From positions 1-5,796 of the forward strand of contig CALKYG010000201.1 in NCBI GenBank assembly GCA_938003575.1: 5,796 nt of DNA, in the 5' to 3' direction. Under the pieces are notes generated by a model. That model saw only the letters and a program-made list of their open reading frames with translations, was not told the DNA's origin and made no database searches. Shown one piece after another: positions 1-5,796 of the stretch. Every line of letters begins with the position of its first letter. Position 1 is the first letter of the stretch. A program made the translations under genes and the position numbers. The DNA comes from an uncultured Alphaproteobacteria bacterium. GTDB taxonomy: Bacteria; Pseudomonadota; Alphaproteobacteria; Caulobacterales; Parvularculaceae.

Positions 1-1
1 C

Positions 2-1975
2 AACGGCGAACTTCGGCTGATGGCGGTGGCGTGGAGCAAGGACAAGCTCGGCTCGGCGGCGCAGCCGCTCACCGTTCGCGATCCGGTCCCGGCGCTGTTG
101 TCGCTGCCGCGCTTCCTTGGTCCTGCCGACAAGGCGGAAGCGACTCTGCTCATCGATAATGTCGACGGCGCCCCCGGCGAATACGCCGTTGCGCTGGCGG
201 GACAAGGACCAGTGTCGACAAGCGCGGCCGAGACGAGAACGCTGGCGAAAGCCGAACAGGCGACGGCGCTCTTCCCGATAACCGCAGGCGCTGTCGGCGT
301 CGGCGGCGTCGACATGACCGTCACGGGTCCCGCCGGGTTCAAGGTCTCCCGCACCTATCCGATCGAGGTGCGCACGCCCTATTTCCCGGTCACCGAAACG
401 ACGACGAGGCAGCTCCTTCCCGGCGAAACCGTTTCGCTGGACCGGACCCTTATCGCCAATTACGCGCCAGGATCGACGTCGGTGAATGTTTCGTTCTCGC
501 GTCTCAAGGGCGTTGATCCGGGACCGCTTGTCGATTCCCTTTATCGCTACCCTTATGGATGTTCCGAACAACTGACATCGACGTCGATGCCGTTGCTCTA
601 TATCGACGATCTCGGCGGAGAGGCGGGACGGGGCCCTGAATTCTCGGTTCGGCCGCGTGTGCAGGAAGCCGTCAATCAATTGCTCAACCGGCAGGGGCCG
701 GACGGCGCCTTCGGCCTCTGGCGCGAGGGTGATTCATCCGCACAGCCCTGGCTTGGCGCTTATGTGACGGACTTTCTCTATCGAGCAAAGGCTGCAGGTT
801 ACGGCGTGCCTGATGCAGCGCTCAGCAAGGCCTATGACGCGCTTGCGCAGATCGCGCGTGTCGATCGTTGGGTCTATATCGGATACCAGATGGAAGCCTA
901 TCAGGGGTCTTGGTCGAACGACACGACCGAGCAGCTCCGCCGCCGTTCAGCCGCCTATGCGCTTTATGTTCTCGCGCGCGCCGGCCGCGCCGATCTTTCC
1001 GATCTTCGCTATTTCCACGATGCGCTGATCGATGAGACCGACAGTCCGCTCGCCAAGGCGCATATCGGCGCCGCGCTCGCCATGCTCGGCGATCGCGCCC
1101 GCTCGCTCAGCGCGTTCGGCAAGGCGATGCAGGCGGTCGGTTACCAGAACACGGGCGACTATTATCAAACGTCGCTTCGCGACGCCGCGGGCGTGCTCGC
1201 GCTACTCGCTGACGTCCAGAATGCGCCAGGCGTCAACGAAATGTCCGAGAAGTTCGTTGCGCTGATGAAAGATCCGGAGCGAATGCAGACCCAGGAAAAG
1301 GCTTTCGTGCTGCTTGCCGCGCAGTCGATGCTGAAATCGTCCGGGGCCGTCGAATTGACTCGCGACGGACAACCGGTTTCGGAGAAATCGCCAGCGCCGA
1401 GGTTTGCGCTCACGCGCGAGGCGCTGGAGAGGGGCGCCGCGTTCGCCAACGCGGGGAAGGGGCCGCTCTTCGCAACAGTCTCGGTCTATGGCTCTCCCTC
1501 GGTTTCGCCGCCCGCCGCCTCGCAAGGATTCACGCTGACAAAACGCCTTGCAACGCGCGACGGCAAGACGCTCGATCCCATGTCGATCAAACAGAACGAC
1601 CGCCTCGTCATCGTCGTTAGCGGCAAGGCGAGCGCCGATCGTTTTCACCCCGCGGTGCTGGCGGACCTTTTGCCCGCCGGTTTTGAAATCGAAGCCGTGC
1701 TCAATCCGGAAGACGGGGCGCAGGAAGGCGCCTCGGGACCCTACAAGTGGATTGGAAAGATCTCCTGGACCAAGATCGCGGAAGCGCGGGACGATCGCTT
1801 CGTCGCCGCAATCGATCTTTACGACAACAAGGACAGCTTCACGGTCGCCTATCTCGTGCGCGCCGTGACGCCGGGCGACTACGTCTTCCCCGGCGCGGTC
1901 ATCGAGGACATGTACCGGCCCGGCGTCTTCGCGCGCACCGACGTGTCGAAGATCAAGATCGCGCCGGCGCAGTAA
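2..1975 (+). CDS. Bacterial alpha-2-macroglobulin family protein, C-terminal part (5' partial)
   Basis: The reading frame is open through the left edge, so the true start is outside; the ATG at 20 lies inside a conserved domain and is not the start. 657 residues are visible, against roughly 1500-1900 for the whole family, so the N-terminal MG domains, any lipobox and the protease bait region are missing from view. Visible residues about 1-50 match the start of the alpha-2-macroglobulin (MG7) domain (MAVAWSKDKLGSA, then LSLPRFLGPAD). Residues 184-190 read YPYGCSEQ-like sequence: the thioester motif CxEQ is intact as C187-S-E189-Q190 (bases 560-571). About 185-490 is the helical thioester domain (QGPDGAFGLW segment), and about 510-655 the C-terminal receptor-binding-like beta domain. 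The family is periplasmic and is thought to trap proteases covalently through the Cys-Gln thioester. Gene order with pbpC supports the call. YfhM of E. coli is the best known relative. Confidence 0.93.
   Translation, partial: NGELRLMAVAWSKDKLGSAAQPLTVRDPVPALLSLPRFLGPADKAEATLLIDNVDGAPGEYAVALAGQGPVSTSAAETRTLAKAEQATALFPITAGAVGVGGVDMTVTGPAGFKVSRTYPIEVRTPYFPVTETTTRQLLPGETVSLDRTLIANYAPGSTSVNVSFSRLKGVDPGPLVDSLYRYPYGCSEQLTSTSMPLLYIDDLGGEAGRGPEFSVRPRVQEAVNQLLNRQGPDGAFGLWREGDSSAQPWLGAYVTDFLYRAKAAGYGVPDAALSKAYDALAQIARVDRWVYIGYQMEAYQGSWSNDTTEQLRRRSAAYALYVLARAGRADLSDLRYFHDALIDETDSPLAKAHIGAALAMLGDRARSLSAFGKAMQAVGYQNTGDYYQTSLRDAAGVLALLADVQNAPGVNEMSEKFVALMKDPERMQTQEKAFVLLAAQSMLKSSGAVELTRDGQPVSEKSPAPRFALTREALERGAAFANAGKGPLFATVSVYGSPSVSPPAASQGFTLTKRLATRDGKTLDPMSIKQNDRLVIVVSGKASADRFHPAVLADLLPAGFEIEAVLNPEDGAQEGASGPYKWIGKISWTKIAEARDDRFVAAIDLYDNKDSFTVAYLVRAVTPGDYVFPGAVIEDMYRPGVFARTDVSKIKIAPAQ
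560..571 (+). other. Thioester motif CSEQ of the alpha-2-macroglobulin
   Basis: The codons TGT-TCC-GAA-CAA encode Cys-Ser-Glu-Gln within the context YPYGCSEQLTS. In this family the Cys and Gln side chains form the internal thioester that reacts with a trapped protease. Both residues are present, so this protein is predicted to be a thioester-competent type and not one of the bacterial paralogues that lack the motif. Confidence 0.9.
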
Positions 1976-1979
1976 TATG
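1973..1979 (+). promoter_or_regulatory. Near-abutting stop/start junction (TAA-T-ATG)
   Basis: The TAA stop of the alpha-2-macroglobulin gene (1973-1975) is followed after one base by the ATG of pbpC (1977-1979). No convincing Shine-Dalgarno sequence precedes this ATG (upstream bases are CGCCGGCGCAGTAAT), so pbpC translation probably depends on reinitiation or coupling from the upstream gene. The next in-frame ATG at 2016 also lacks a clear ribosome binding site and would remove part of the basic cytoplasmic stub, so 1977 is preferred. Confidence 0.6.
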
Positions 1980-4070
1980 GTCGCGCCGCGCCTTGCCGTT
2001 CGACGTTTTTTCCGGATGACGGAGGAGGGCAGGGCGCGCTTGCGCCGGTTCGCGGCCGTTTTCCTGGCGTTCGCGGCTGCGATAACCGCGCTCGACGCCC
2101 TCTTTCCGCCGCCGATCAGCCGCGCGAATGAAGTAAGCGCTCTGGTCGCGGACCGGAACGGCTACTGGCTGCACGCCTTTGCGACCAAAGAGGGCCGCTG
2201 GCGCTTTTCCGCCGATCTGGACGACGTCGATCCTGTTTTTATCCGCGAACTCGTCGCTATCGAGGACAAGCGGTTCTGGTCGCATTGGGGCGTCGATCCG
2301 ATCGCCGTCGCGCGCGCAGGTCTTGGCGCGGCGAGATCGGGGCGCATCGTTTCCGGCGCATCGACAATCACCATGCAGACGGCTCGCCTTCTCGAACCGC
2401 GGCGCCGCAATCTCGGCTCCAAGCTGATCGAGATGGTTCGCGCGGCGCAGCTGGAACGCCGGCTCTCCAAGCGGCAAATCCTTGAACTTTACCTGACGCT
2501 TGCGCCCTATGGCGGCAATCTCGAGGGCGTTCGCGCCGCCAGCCTCATTTATTACGGGCGTGAACCCGAGCGGCTTACGCCCGCAGAGCGGGCGATGCTG
2601 ATCGCACTGCCGCAAGCGCCGGAAGCGCGACGGCCAGATCGCCGTCAGGCGGCTGCAAGAGCGGCGCGCAACCTGGTTCTGGATAAGCTCGCCGGCGCCG
2701 GCATGCTTGATCCGGAAATCGCCGCTGAATCCAGCAACGCGCCTGTCATCGGCCAGCGAAAGATCTTTCCGCGTTTCGCCTATCATGCGGCGGCGGAGCT
2801 CGCCCGCGCGCGGACCGGCGGCCAATCCGTCATCCGCTCGACAATTGACATTGCGAAGCAGCAGACGGCCGAGCGCCTTGTTGCGGAATATGCGGCCCGT
2901 GCGCAAGACGGCGCAACGGCTGCGGCCATCGTCGTCGACAGCAAGACGGGCGATGTGCTGGCGAGCGTCGGCTCGTCCGGCCTTCATGTCAGCGGCGGGT
3001 GGATCGACCTCACCAATCGCATCCGGTCGCCGGGTTCCCTTCTGAAGCCGTTCATTTACGCACTCGCGTTTGAAGACGGCGTTATCGGCCCGGACACGGT
3101 CATTGACGACATGCCGCGCGGTTTCGGCGGCTATCGCCCCGAAAATTTCGATCGCACGTTTCGCGGCGAGGTTCGCGTGAAAGACGCCTTGCAGCATTCG
3201 TTGAACGTGCCGGCGGTGGCGACGCTTGAAAAAGTCGGCGTCGAGCGCTTCGCAGCCATTCTGCGAAACGCGGGCGCGCGCATTTTTCAGCGCAAGCGGG
3301 CGAATTCGGCGCCGAGCCTTGCGCTTGCGCTCGGCGGCGCGGGGGTCGCCATGCGGGATGTTGCGATCTTGTATGACGGCCTGGCGAATGGCGGGCGCGT
3401 TCGTGCGCTCAACTGGCTCATGACGGATGAGCCGCCCAGTGAAGGGGTGCAGTTGTTCGAGCCCGAAACCGCGGAACGCATTAACGCCATACTGCGCGGC
3501 GCTCCCGCGCTCGCCGGCCGCGCGCCGGCGGCTCTTTCGGCATCGGCGCCGGTCATCGCCTACAAGACAGGAACATCCTACGGCTATCGGGACGCCTGGT
3601 CGGCGGGACACGCCGACGGTCTGACGATCGTCGTCTGGGTTGGACGCGCTGACGGGGCGCCGCGTCCTGGTGAGACCGGACGGAAGGCGGCCGCGCCGCT
3701 GCTCTTTGCGCTCTTCGATGCGATGACGGACGGCCGCAGCCTGCGTCCGGTCGACCCGCCTGATGACACCTATTCGCCGGGCCTCGTCCGCCTTGCGCCG
3801 CCCTCGGCGGCGTCGCCGCCGACCATTCTTTATCCGGTTCCGGGGTCCGAGATTTACGCCGGATCGTTCGGCGGCGACGGCGTCGTGTTTGCTGCGAGCG
3901 GCGGCGCCGGCGCCTATCGCTGGTATGTCGACGGCGAGGAAATCCGGCAGGACGCCGAAGCCGGCCGCGCGATCTGGCGACCGGCGTCGACCGGCTTTTT
4001 CGATATCGCGGTTGTTGATGCGAAGGGATTGAGCGCCGCCGCCAAAGTCAGGGTTGCTGCAATTCAGTGA
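1977..4070 (+). CDS. pbpC: Penicillin-binding protein 1C, bifunctional glycosyltransferase/transpeptidase
   Basis: A complete 697-residue class A PBP that polymerises lipid II and cross-links glycan strands on the outer face of the inner membrane. An Arg-rich cytoplasmic stub is followed by one membrane segment (about 24-43). The GT51 domain (about 55-240) shows the catalytic Glu in IEDKRFWSHWGVD (E96), GASTITMQ (127-134), the ERRLSKRQILELYL helix and APYGGNLEGV. The transpeptidase domain (about 285-590) shows SPGSLLKP with nucleophile S354 and K357, SLN (408-410) and KTGTS (530-534), so both activities look intact. Residues about 614-693 match the small C-terminal BiPBP_C beta domain (PTILYPVPGSEIY ... 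YRWYVDGEEI) typical of PbpC and absent from PBP1A/1B, which supports the 1C assignment. The protein is somewhat shorter than E. coli PbpC (770 residues). Its position directly after an alpha-2-macroglobulin gene is the classic yfhM-pbpC pairing. Its stop overlaps the next gene. Confidence 0.96.
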   Translation: MVAPRLAVRRFFRMTEEGRARLRRFAAVFLAFAAAITALDALFPPPISRANEVSALVADRNGYWLHAFATKEGRWRFSADLDDVDPVFIRELVAIEDKRFWSHWGVDPIAVARAGLGAARSGRIVSGASTITMQTARLLEPRRRNLGSKLIEMVRAAQLERRLSKRQILELYLTLAPYGGNLEGVRAASLIYYGREPERLTPAERAMLIALPQAPEARRPDRRQAAARAARNLVLDKLAGAGMLDPEIAAESSNAPVIGQRKIFPRFAYHAAAELARARTGGQSVIRSTIDIAKQQTAERLVAEYAARAQDGATAAAIVVDSKTGDVLASVGSSGLHVSGGWIDLTNRIRSPGSLLKPFIYALAFEDGVIGPDTVIDDMPRGFGGYRPENFDRTFRGEVRVKDALQHSLNVPAVATLEKVGVERFAAILRNAGARIFQRKRANSAPSLALALGGAGVAMRDVAILYDGLANGGRVRALNWLMTDEPPSEGVQLFEPETAERINAILRGAPALAGRAPAALSASAPVIAYKTGTSYGYRDAWSAGHADGLTIVVWVGRADGAPRPGETGRKAAAPLLFALFDAMTDGRSLRPVDPPDDTYSPGLVRLAPPSAASPPTILYPVPGSEIYAGSFGGDGVVFAASGGAGAYRWYVDGEEIRQDAEAGRAIWRPASTGFFDIAVVDAKGLSAAAKVRVAAIQ
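4067..4070 (+). promoter_or_regulatory. GTGA stop/start overlap between pbpC and the nuclease-like gene
   Basis: The GTG start (4067-4069) overlaps the TGA stop of pbpC (4068-4070). A weak AGGG (4050-4053) lies 13 bases upstream, longer than ideal spacing. This arrangement favours translational coupling and ties expression of the third gene to pbpC. No in-frame ATG near this point offers a better start. Confidence 0.7.
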
Positions 4071-4804
4071 TCGCCAATCCGGACAGACGCCGGTTCCTCG
4101 CAGGCGCCGCCGCCGTCGCGGCTGCGCCACGGACCCTGTTTGACGGAAAAACCGTGACGATCGGCGATCGCGACTACGCGCTCACCGAAATTCTTTCCCC
4201 GTCAACGGCGTCGCTTCGCGGCGAGCGCGAGCCCGGCGCCGAGTTCGCCGCCGCGGTTCTGGCGAAGGCTGTAAGAAGCGGCGTCCTCATACAAACGGAG
4301 AACACGCCGACAGATCGCTGGGGGCGCATCACCGGCCCCATTCGCTGGCGCACCAACGAGGGCTGCGAAACAACGTTACAGGAAATACTGCTCGCTGAAG
4401 GCGCCGCGCGCGTCGCGCCGGAAGGCCGCGACTTTGACTTCATCGATCGATGTTACGCCGCTGAACGATCAGCGCGCGACGCAGCGCTCGGGCTTTGGTC
4501 GCAGCAGCACTGGAGCGTGCGCGACGCGCGGGCCGCCCCATGGTCGCGCGGCTATCACATCTACAGGGGAGAAATTCAAAGGGCGGATGACCGCAACGGC
4601 CGGGTCTATTTCAATTTCGGCGATGATTTCCGGACCGATTTCACCGCGACCGTCGCCAGAAGGGATTTCCGCCGCTGGCGGGGCGAGCCAGCGGTGGAGT
4701 CATTCAACAGAGCGCTTGTCGAAGTTCGCGGAATCGTTCTGCCCATCAACGGTCCGTCGATCGAGATTCGCCACGAACTTCAGATGCGCCGGATCGCGTC
4801 CTAG
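4067..4804 (+). CDS. Exported staphylococcal-nuclease-like protein with degenerate active site
   Basis: 245 residues from a GTG start. Residues 6-20 (DRRRFLAGAAAVAAA) fit a Tat-type RRxFL motif with a short hydrophobic stretch, suggesting export, though the hydrophobic core is brief. Residues about 24-144 follow the SNase/thermonuclease pattern: FDGKTVTIGDRDYALTEILSP for the first strands, DRWGR (83-87), LLAEGAARV, and a final helix AERSARDAALGLW (132-144). Compared from memory with S. aureus nuclease, only the Arg of DRWGR (R87 equivalent) survives. The second Asp of DGD is Lys28, the strand-3 Arg is Ala38, and the Asp and Glu of the DxPE segment are Leu43 and Ser46. It is therefore probably not a normal nuclease. 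Residues about 160-243 form a second beta-rich domain (GRVYFNFGDDFRTDF, VEVRGIV, NGPSIEI) that may be OB-like. It has exactly two cysteines, C100 and C129, compatible with one disulfide in the periplasm. The fold assignment is good; function is unknown. Databases would likely label it a thermonuclease family protein. Confidence 0.82.
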   Translation: MIANPDRRRFLAGAAAVAAAPRTLFDGKTVTIGDRDYALTEILSPSTASLRGEREPGAEFAAAVLAKAVRSGVLIQTENTPTDRWGRITGPIRWRTNEGCETTLQEILLAEGAARVAPEGRDFDFIDRCYAAERSARDAALGLWSQQHWSVRDARAAPWSRGYHIYRGEIQRADDRNGRVYFNFGDDFRTDFTATVARRDFRRWRGEPAVESFNRALVEVRGIVLPINGPSIEIRHELQMRRIAS

Positions 4805-4805
4805 A

Positions 4806-4852
4806 GCGCCGGGCGAAAAAGTGGAATCACCGGTTTTTCGCAAATCCGGCGC
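4806..4852. repeat. Interrupted palindrome, resembles a dispersed Hyphomicrobiales intergenic repeat
   Basis: The sequence begins two bases after the stop codon of the nuclease-like gene. GCGCCGG (4806-4812) pairs with CCGGCGC (4846-4852), and GCGAAAAA (4813-4820) pairs with TTTTTCGC (4834-4841). Only AAAT (4842-4845) bulges out, and the loop is GTGGAATCACCGG. The core GAAAA-GTGGAA-CCGG-TTTTC resembles, from memory, a palindromic element scattered between genes in many Hyphomicrobiales genomes. At RNA level it would form a strong hairpin that could stabilise the 3' end of the operon message or help termination. The structure is plain in the sequence; membership in a repeat family is inferred from recall. 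Confidence 0.65.
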
Positions 4853-4858
4853 GACCGC

Positions 4859-4917
4859 AAAAATCGAGATCTTCGGGCGTTTCAGAATAAACGCCCGAAG
4901 ATCTAGGCCGCCTTTTT
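4859..4917. terminator. Probable bidirectional rho-independent terminator, perfect 16-bp stem
   Basis: AGATCTTCGGGCGTTT (4867-4882) and AAACGCCCGAAGATCT (4889-4904) are exact reverse complements around a six-base loop CAGAAT. On the - strand the stem is followed after three bases by five T (complement of 4859-4863), a good terminator layout for the CarD-like gene. On the + strand a five-T run (4913-4917) follows after eight bases, a looser fit for the operon. The right arm covers two bases of the CarD stop codon (TAG, 4905-4903), so the terminator begins inside the end of that gene. Confidence 0.82.
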
Positions 4918-5796
4918 CTGCTGCAGCGAGGCGTCGAGATCGCCAAGGGCCTTTGCAAGGTCGCACTTCCTGACGGCCGCGACCTCGCGTGCGAGGCGGT
5001 CCAGCGCCGCTTCGAAAAGCTGGCGCTCTGAGTAGCTTTGTTCCGGCTGATCGGTCGCGCGATAAAGGTCGCGAACGACTTCCGCCACCGACATGATGTC
5101 GCCGGAATTGATCTTCGCTTCATACTCCTGCGCCCGACGGCTCCACATCGTGCGCTTGATGCGCGCCCGTCCCTTGAGGAGATCGATCGCCTTCTTGACC
5201 TGCGCCTCATCGGAAAGCGCCCGCATGCCGGACGAGATCGCCTTGGCGGTCGGCACTTTGAGCTTTAGTTTCTCTTGCTCGAAATCGAGCACGAACAACT
5301 CGTTCGTGATGCCGGCGATGATCTGCTTTTCAATGCTGACGATCCGGCCGACGCCGTGCGCCGGGTAAACGACGCTGTCATTCACCTTGAAAGTCTGCTT
5401 CGCCTCTTTTGATGCGGGCGTGATCTTCGGAGCAGAAGCGCCTGTGGTCTCTGTGGGCGCCGGCGCCGTGATGAATGTCTGCGGCTTCAGAGGCAAATCG
5501 GCGCGCGCCGATCGCGGCTTTTGACCGACATTGAGTTTTTTCTTCGGAAGTTCCTTCTTCGGCGGTTCTTTTTTTTGCGTTTCCTTCGCCGCCTTTCCCT
5601 TGGCCGACGGCGTCACCGCCGGCCCTTTCGCCAAGGGCTTTGCTGCGGGCTTCGTCGCCGGCGCCGCCTTTGCGACCGGTTTCGGTTTCGCCTTTGGCGC
5701 CTGTTTTGCGGGCGCCTTTGCGGCCTTCGTCGTCTTCGCCGCCGGCTTTGCAGACTTTGACGGCGGTTTTTTCGCTGCGGCGCCCTTCGTCGGCGA
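4903..5796 (-). CDS. CarD/CdnL-family transcriptional regulator with long Lys/Ala/Pro-rich N-terminal tail (5' partial)
   Basis: 297 residues are visible; the frame stays open to the right edge, so the start is outside. The TTG at 5634 is only an internal Leu codon: the same low-complexity composition continues on both sides. Visible residues about 135-195 are the RNA-polymerase-interacting domain (TFKVNDSVVYPAHGVGRIVSIEK, then ELFVLDFEQEKLKLKVP), which contacts the beta subunit in the family. Residues about 196-278 are the helical DNA-binding part, with the conserved Trp in MWSRR (W218, bases 5143-5145) that in mycobacterial CarD wedges into the edge of the promoter bubble, and the following INSGDIMSVAEVVRDLY segment. 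CarD/CdnL proteins bind RNA polymerase at promoters and stabilise open complexes, often at rRNA and housekeeping promoters. The family core is about 160-200 residues; here at least 134 extra residues precede it. The gene converges on the operon to its left and ends in the hairpin at 4867-4904. Confidence 0.93.
   Translation of the reverse strand, partial: SPTKGAAAKKPPSKSAKPAAKTTKAAKAPAKQAPKAKPKPVAKAAPATKPAAKPLAKGPAVTPSAKGKAAKETQKKEPPKKELPKKKLNVGQKPRSARADLPLKPQTFITAPAPTETTGASAPKITPASKEAKQTFKVNDSVVYPAHGVGRIVSIEKQIIAGITNELFVLDFEQEKLKLKVPTAKAISSGMRALSDEAQVKKAIDLLKGRARIKRTMWSRRAQEYEAKINSGDIMSVAEVVRDLYRATDQPEQSYSERQLFEAALDRLAREVAAVRKCDLAKALGDLDASLQQKKAA
5395..5796 (-). other. Histone-H1-like basic tail region of the CarD-like protein
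   Basis: These bases encode the 134 residues before the CarD domain. In the first 54 visible residues there are 15 Lys, 18 Ala and 11 Pro and no acidic residue, with short KxAxKP-like units. Visible residues 75-89 are three consecutive five-residue units, KKEPP, KKELP and KKKLN (bases 5530-5574). After about residue 90 the tail becomes less basic and richer in Pro, Thr and Ala, like a flexible linker. Such composition is typical of disordered nucleic-acid-binding tails (H1/AlgP type). The full length is unknown because the window ends inside it. Confidence 0.8.

Noticed and set aside
20..22. ATG as the start of the alpha-2-macroglobulin gene.
   Set aside because: The frame is open to base 2 and the ATG falls within a conserved domain; a start here would remove the N-terminal domains and signal sequence required for a periplasmic protein.
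1202..1648. A 148-codon - strand frame inside the alpha-2-macroglobulin gene.
   Set aside because: It lies wholly within a conserved coding region, with Arg-rich composition typical of a shadow frame and no ribosome binding site or domain that I can see.
1953..4130. A 725-codon open frame on the - strand lying opposite the whole of pbpC.
   Set aside because: It is antisense to a complete gene with all catalytic motifs. Its translation is Arg/Ala-rich without any recognisable domain, and long antisense frames are expected in GC-rich genes with strong third-position bias.
4434..4973. A 179-codon + strand frame running through the end of the nuclease-like gene, the hairpins and into the CarD gene.
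   Set aside because: It crosses both hairpins and overlaps two better supported genes in other frames. The translation is low-complexity Arg/Ser-rich and matches nothing known to me.
4827..5210. A 127-codon - strand frame overlapping the CarD gene in another frame.
   Set aside because: The CarD frame contains the full conserved domain including the MWSRR motif; this one is Arg/Ser-rich and shows no domain.
5632..5634. TTG as the start codon of the CarD-like gene.
   Set aside because: The frame continues upstream for 54 more codons to the window edge with the same Lys/Ala/Pro composition and no stop, so the gene most likely begins outside the window.
1..5796. CRISPR arrays, tRNA or rRNA genes, insertion sequences, phage genes or attachment sites.
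   Set aside because: I saw no spaced direct repeats, no tRNA-like or rRNA-like sequence, no transposase or integrase motifs, and no terminal inverted repeats other than the two intergenic hairpins.

Overview
The window is a GC-rich, densely coded chromosomal segment. The gene content, the GC-biased third positions, an ArgArg-type signal on a small exported protein and a CarD-family regulator all fit an alphaproteobacterium. An intergenic palindrome resembling a repeat common in Hyphomicrobiales (Rhizobiales) points to that order. I cannot name the genus from sequence alone.

Layout. Bases 1-4804 hold a tightly packed + strand operon of three genes. The first is the C-terminal 657 residues of a bacterial alpha-2-macroglobulin with an intact thioester motif; its 5' end lies outside the window. 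One base after its stop begins pbpC, a complete bifunctional penicillin-binding protein 1C. Overlapping the pbpC stop as GTGA is a small protein with a Tat-like N-terminus, a staphylococcal-nuclease-like domain that has lost most catalytic residues, and a C-terminal beta-rich domain. Bases 4805-4902 separate this operon from a convergent - strand gene and hold two strong hairpins: a 15-bp interrupted palindrome resembling a dispersed repeat, then a perfect 16-bp stem that looks like a terminator. Bases 4903-5796 (- strand) encode a CarD/CdnL-family RNA polymerase-binding regulator preceded by an unusually long Lys/Ala/Pro-rich histone-H1-like tail that runs off the window edge.

How the genes work together. 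Bacterial alpha-2-macroglobulin and PBP1C are a recognised pair. The first is thought to trap foreign proteases in the periplasm, and the second to make peptidoglycan, possibly to repair a breached wall. The third gene is translationally coupled to them, looks exported, and has exactly two cysteines, so it may be a further envelope component of the same system; its role is unknown. The CarD-like gene is transcribed towards the operon and probably has no direct functional link to it. No promoter was identified: both transcription units start outside the window.
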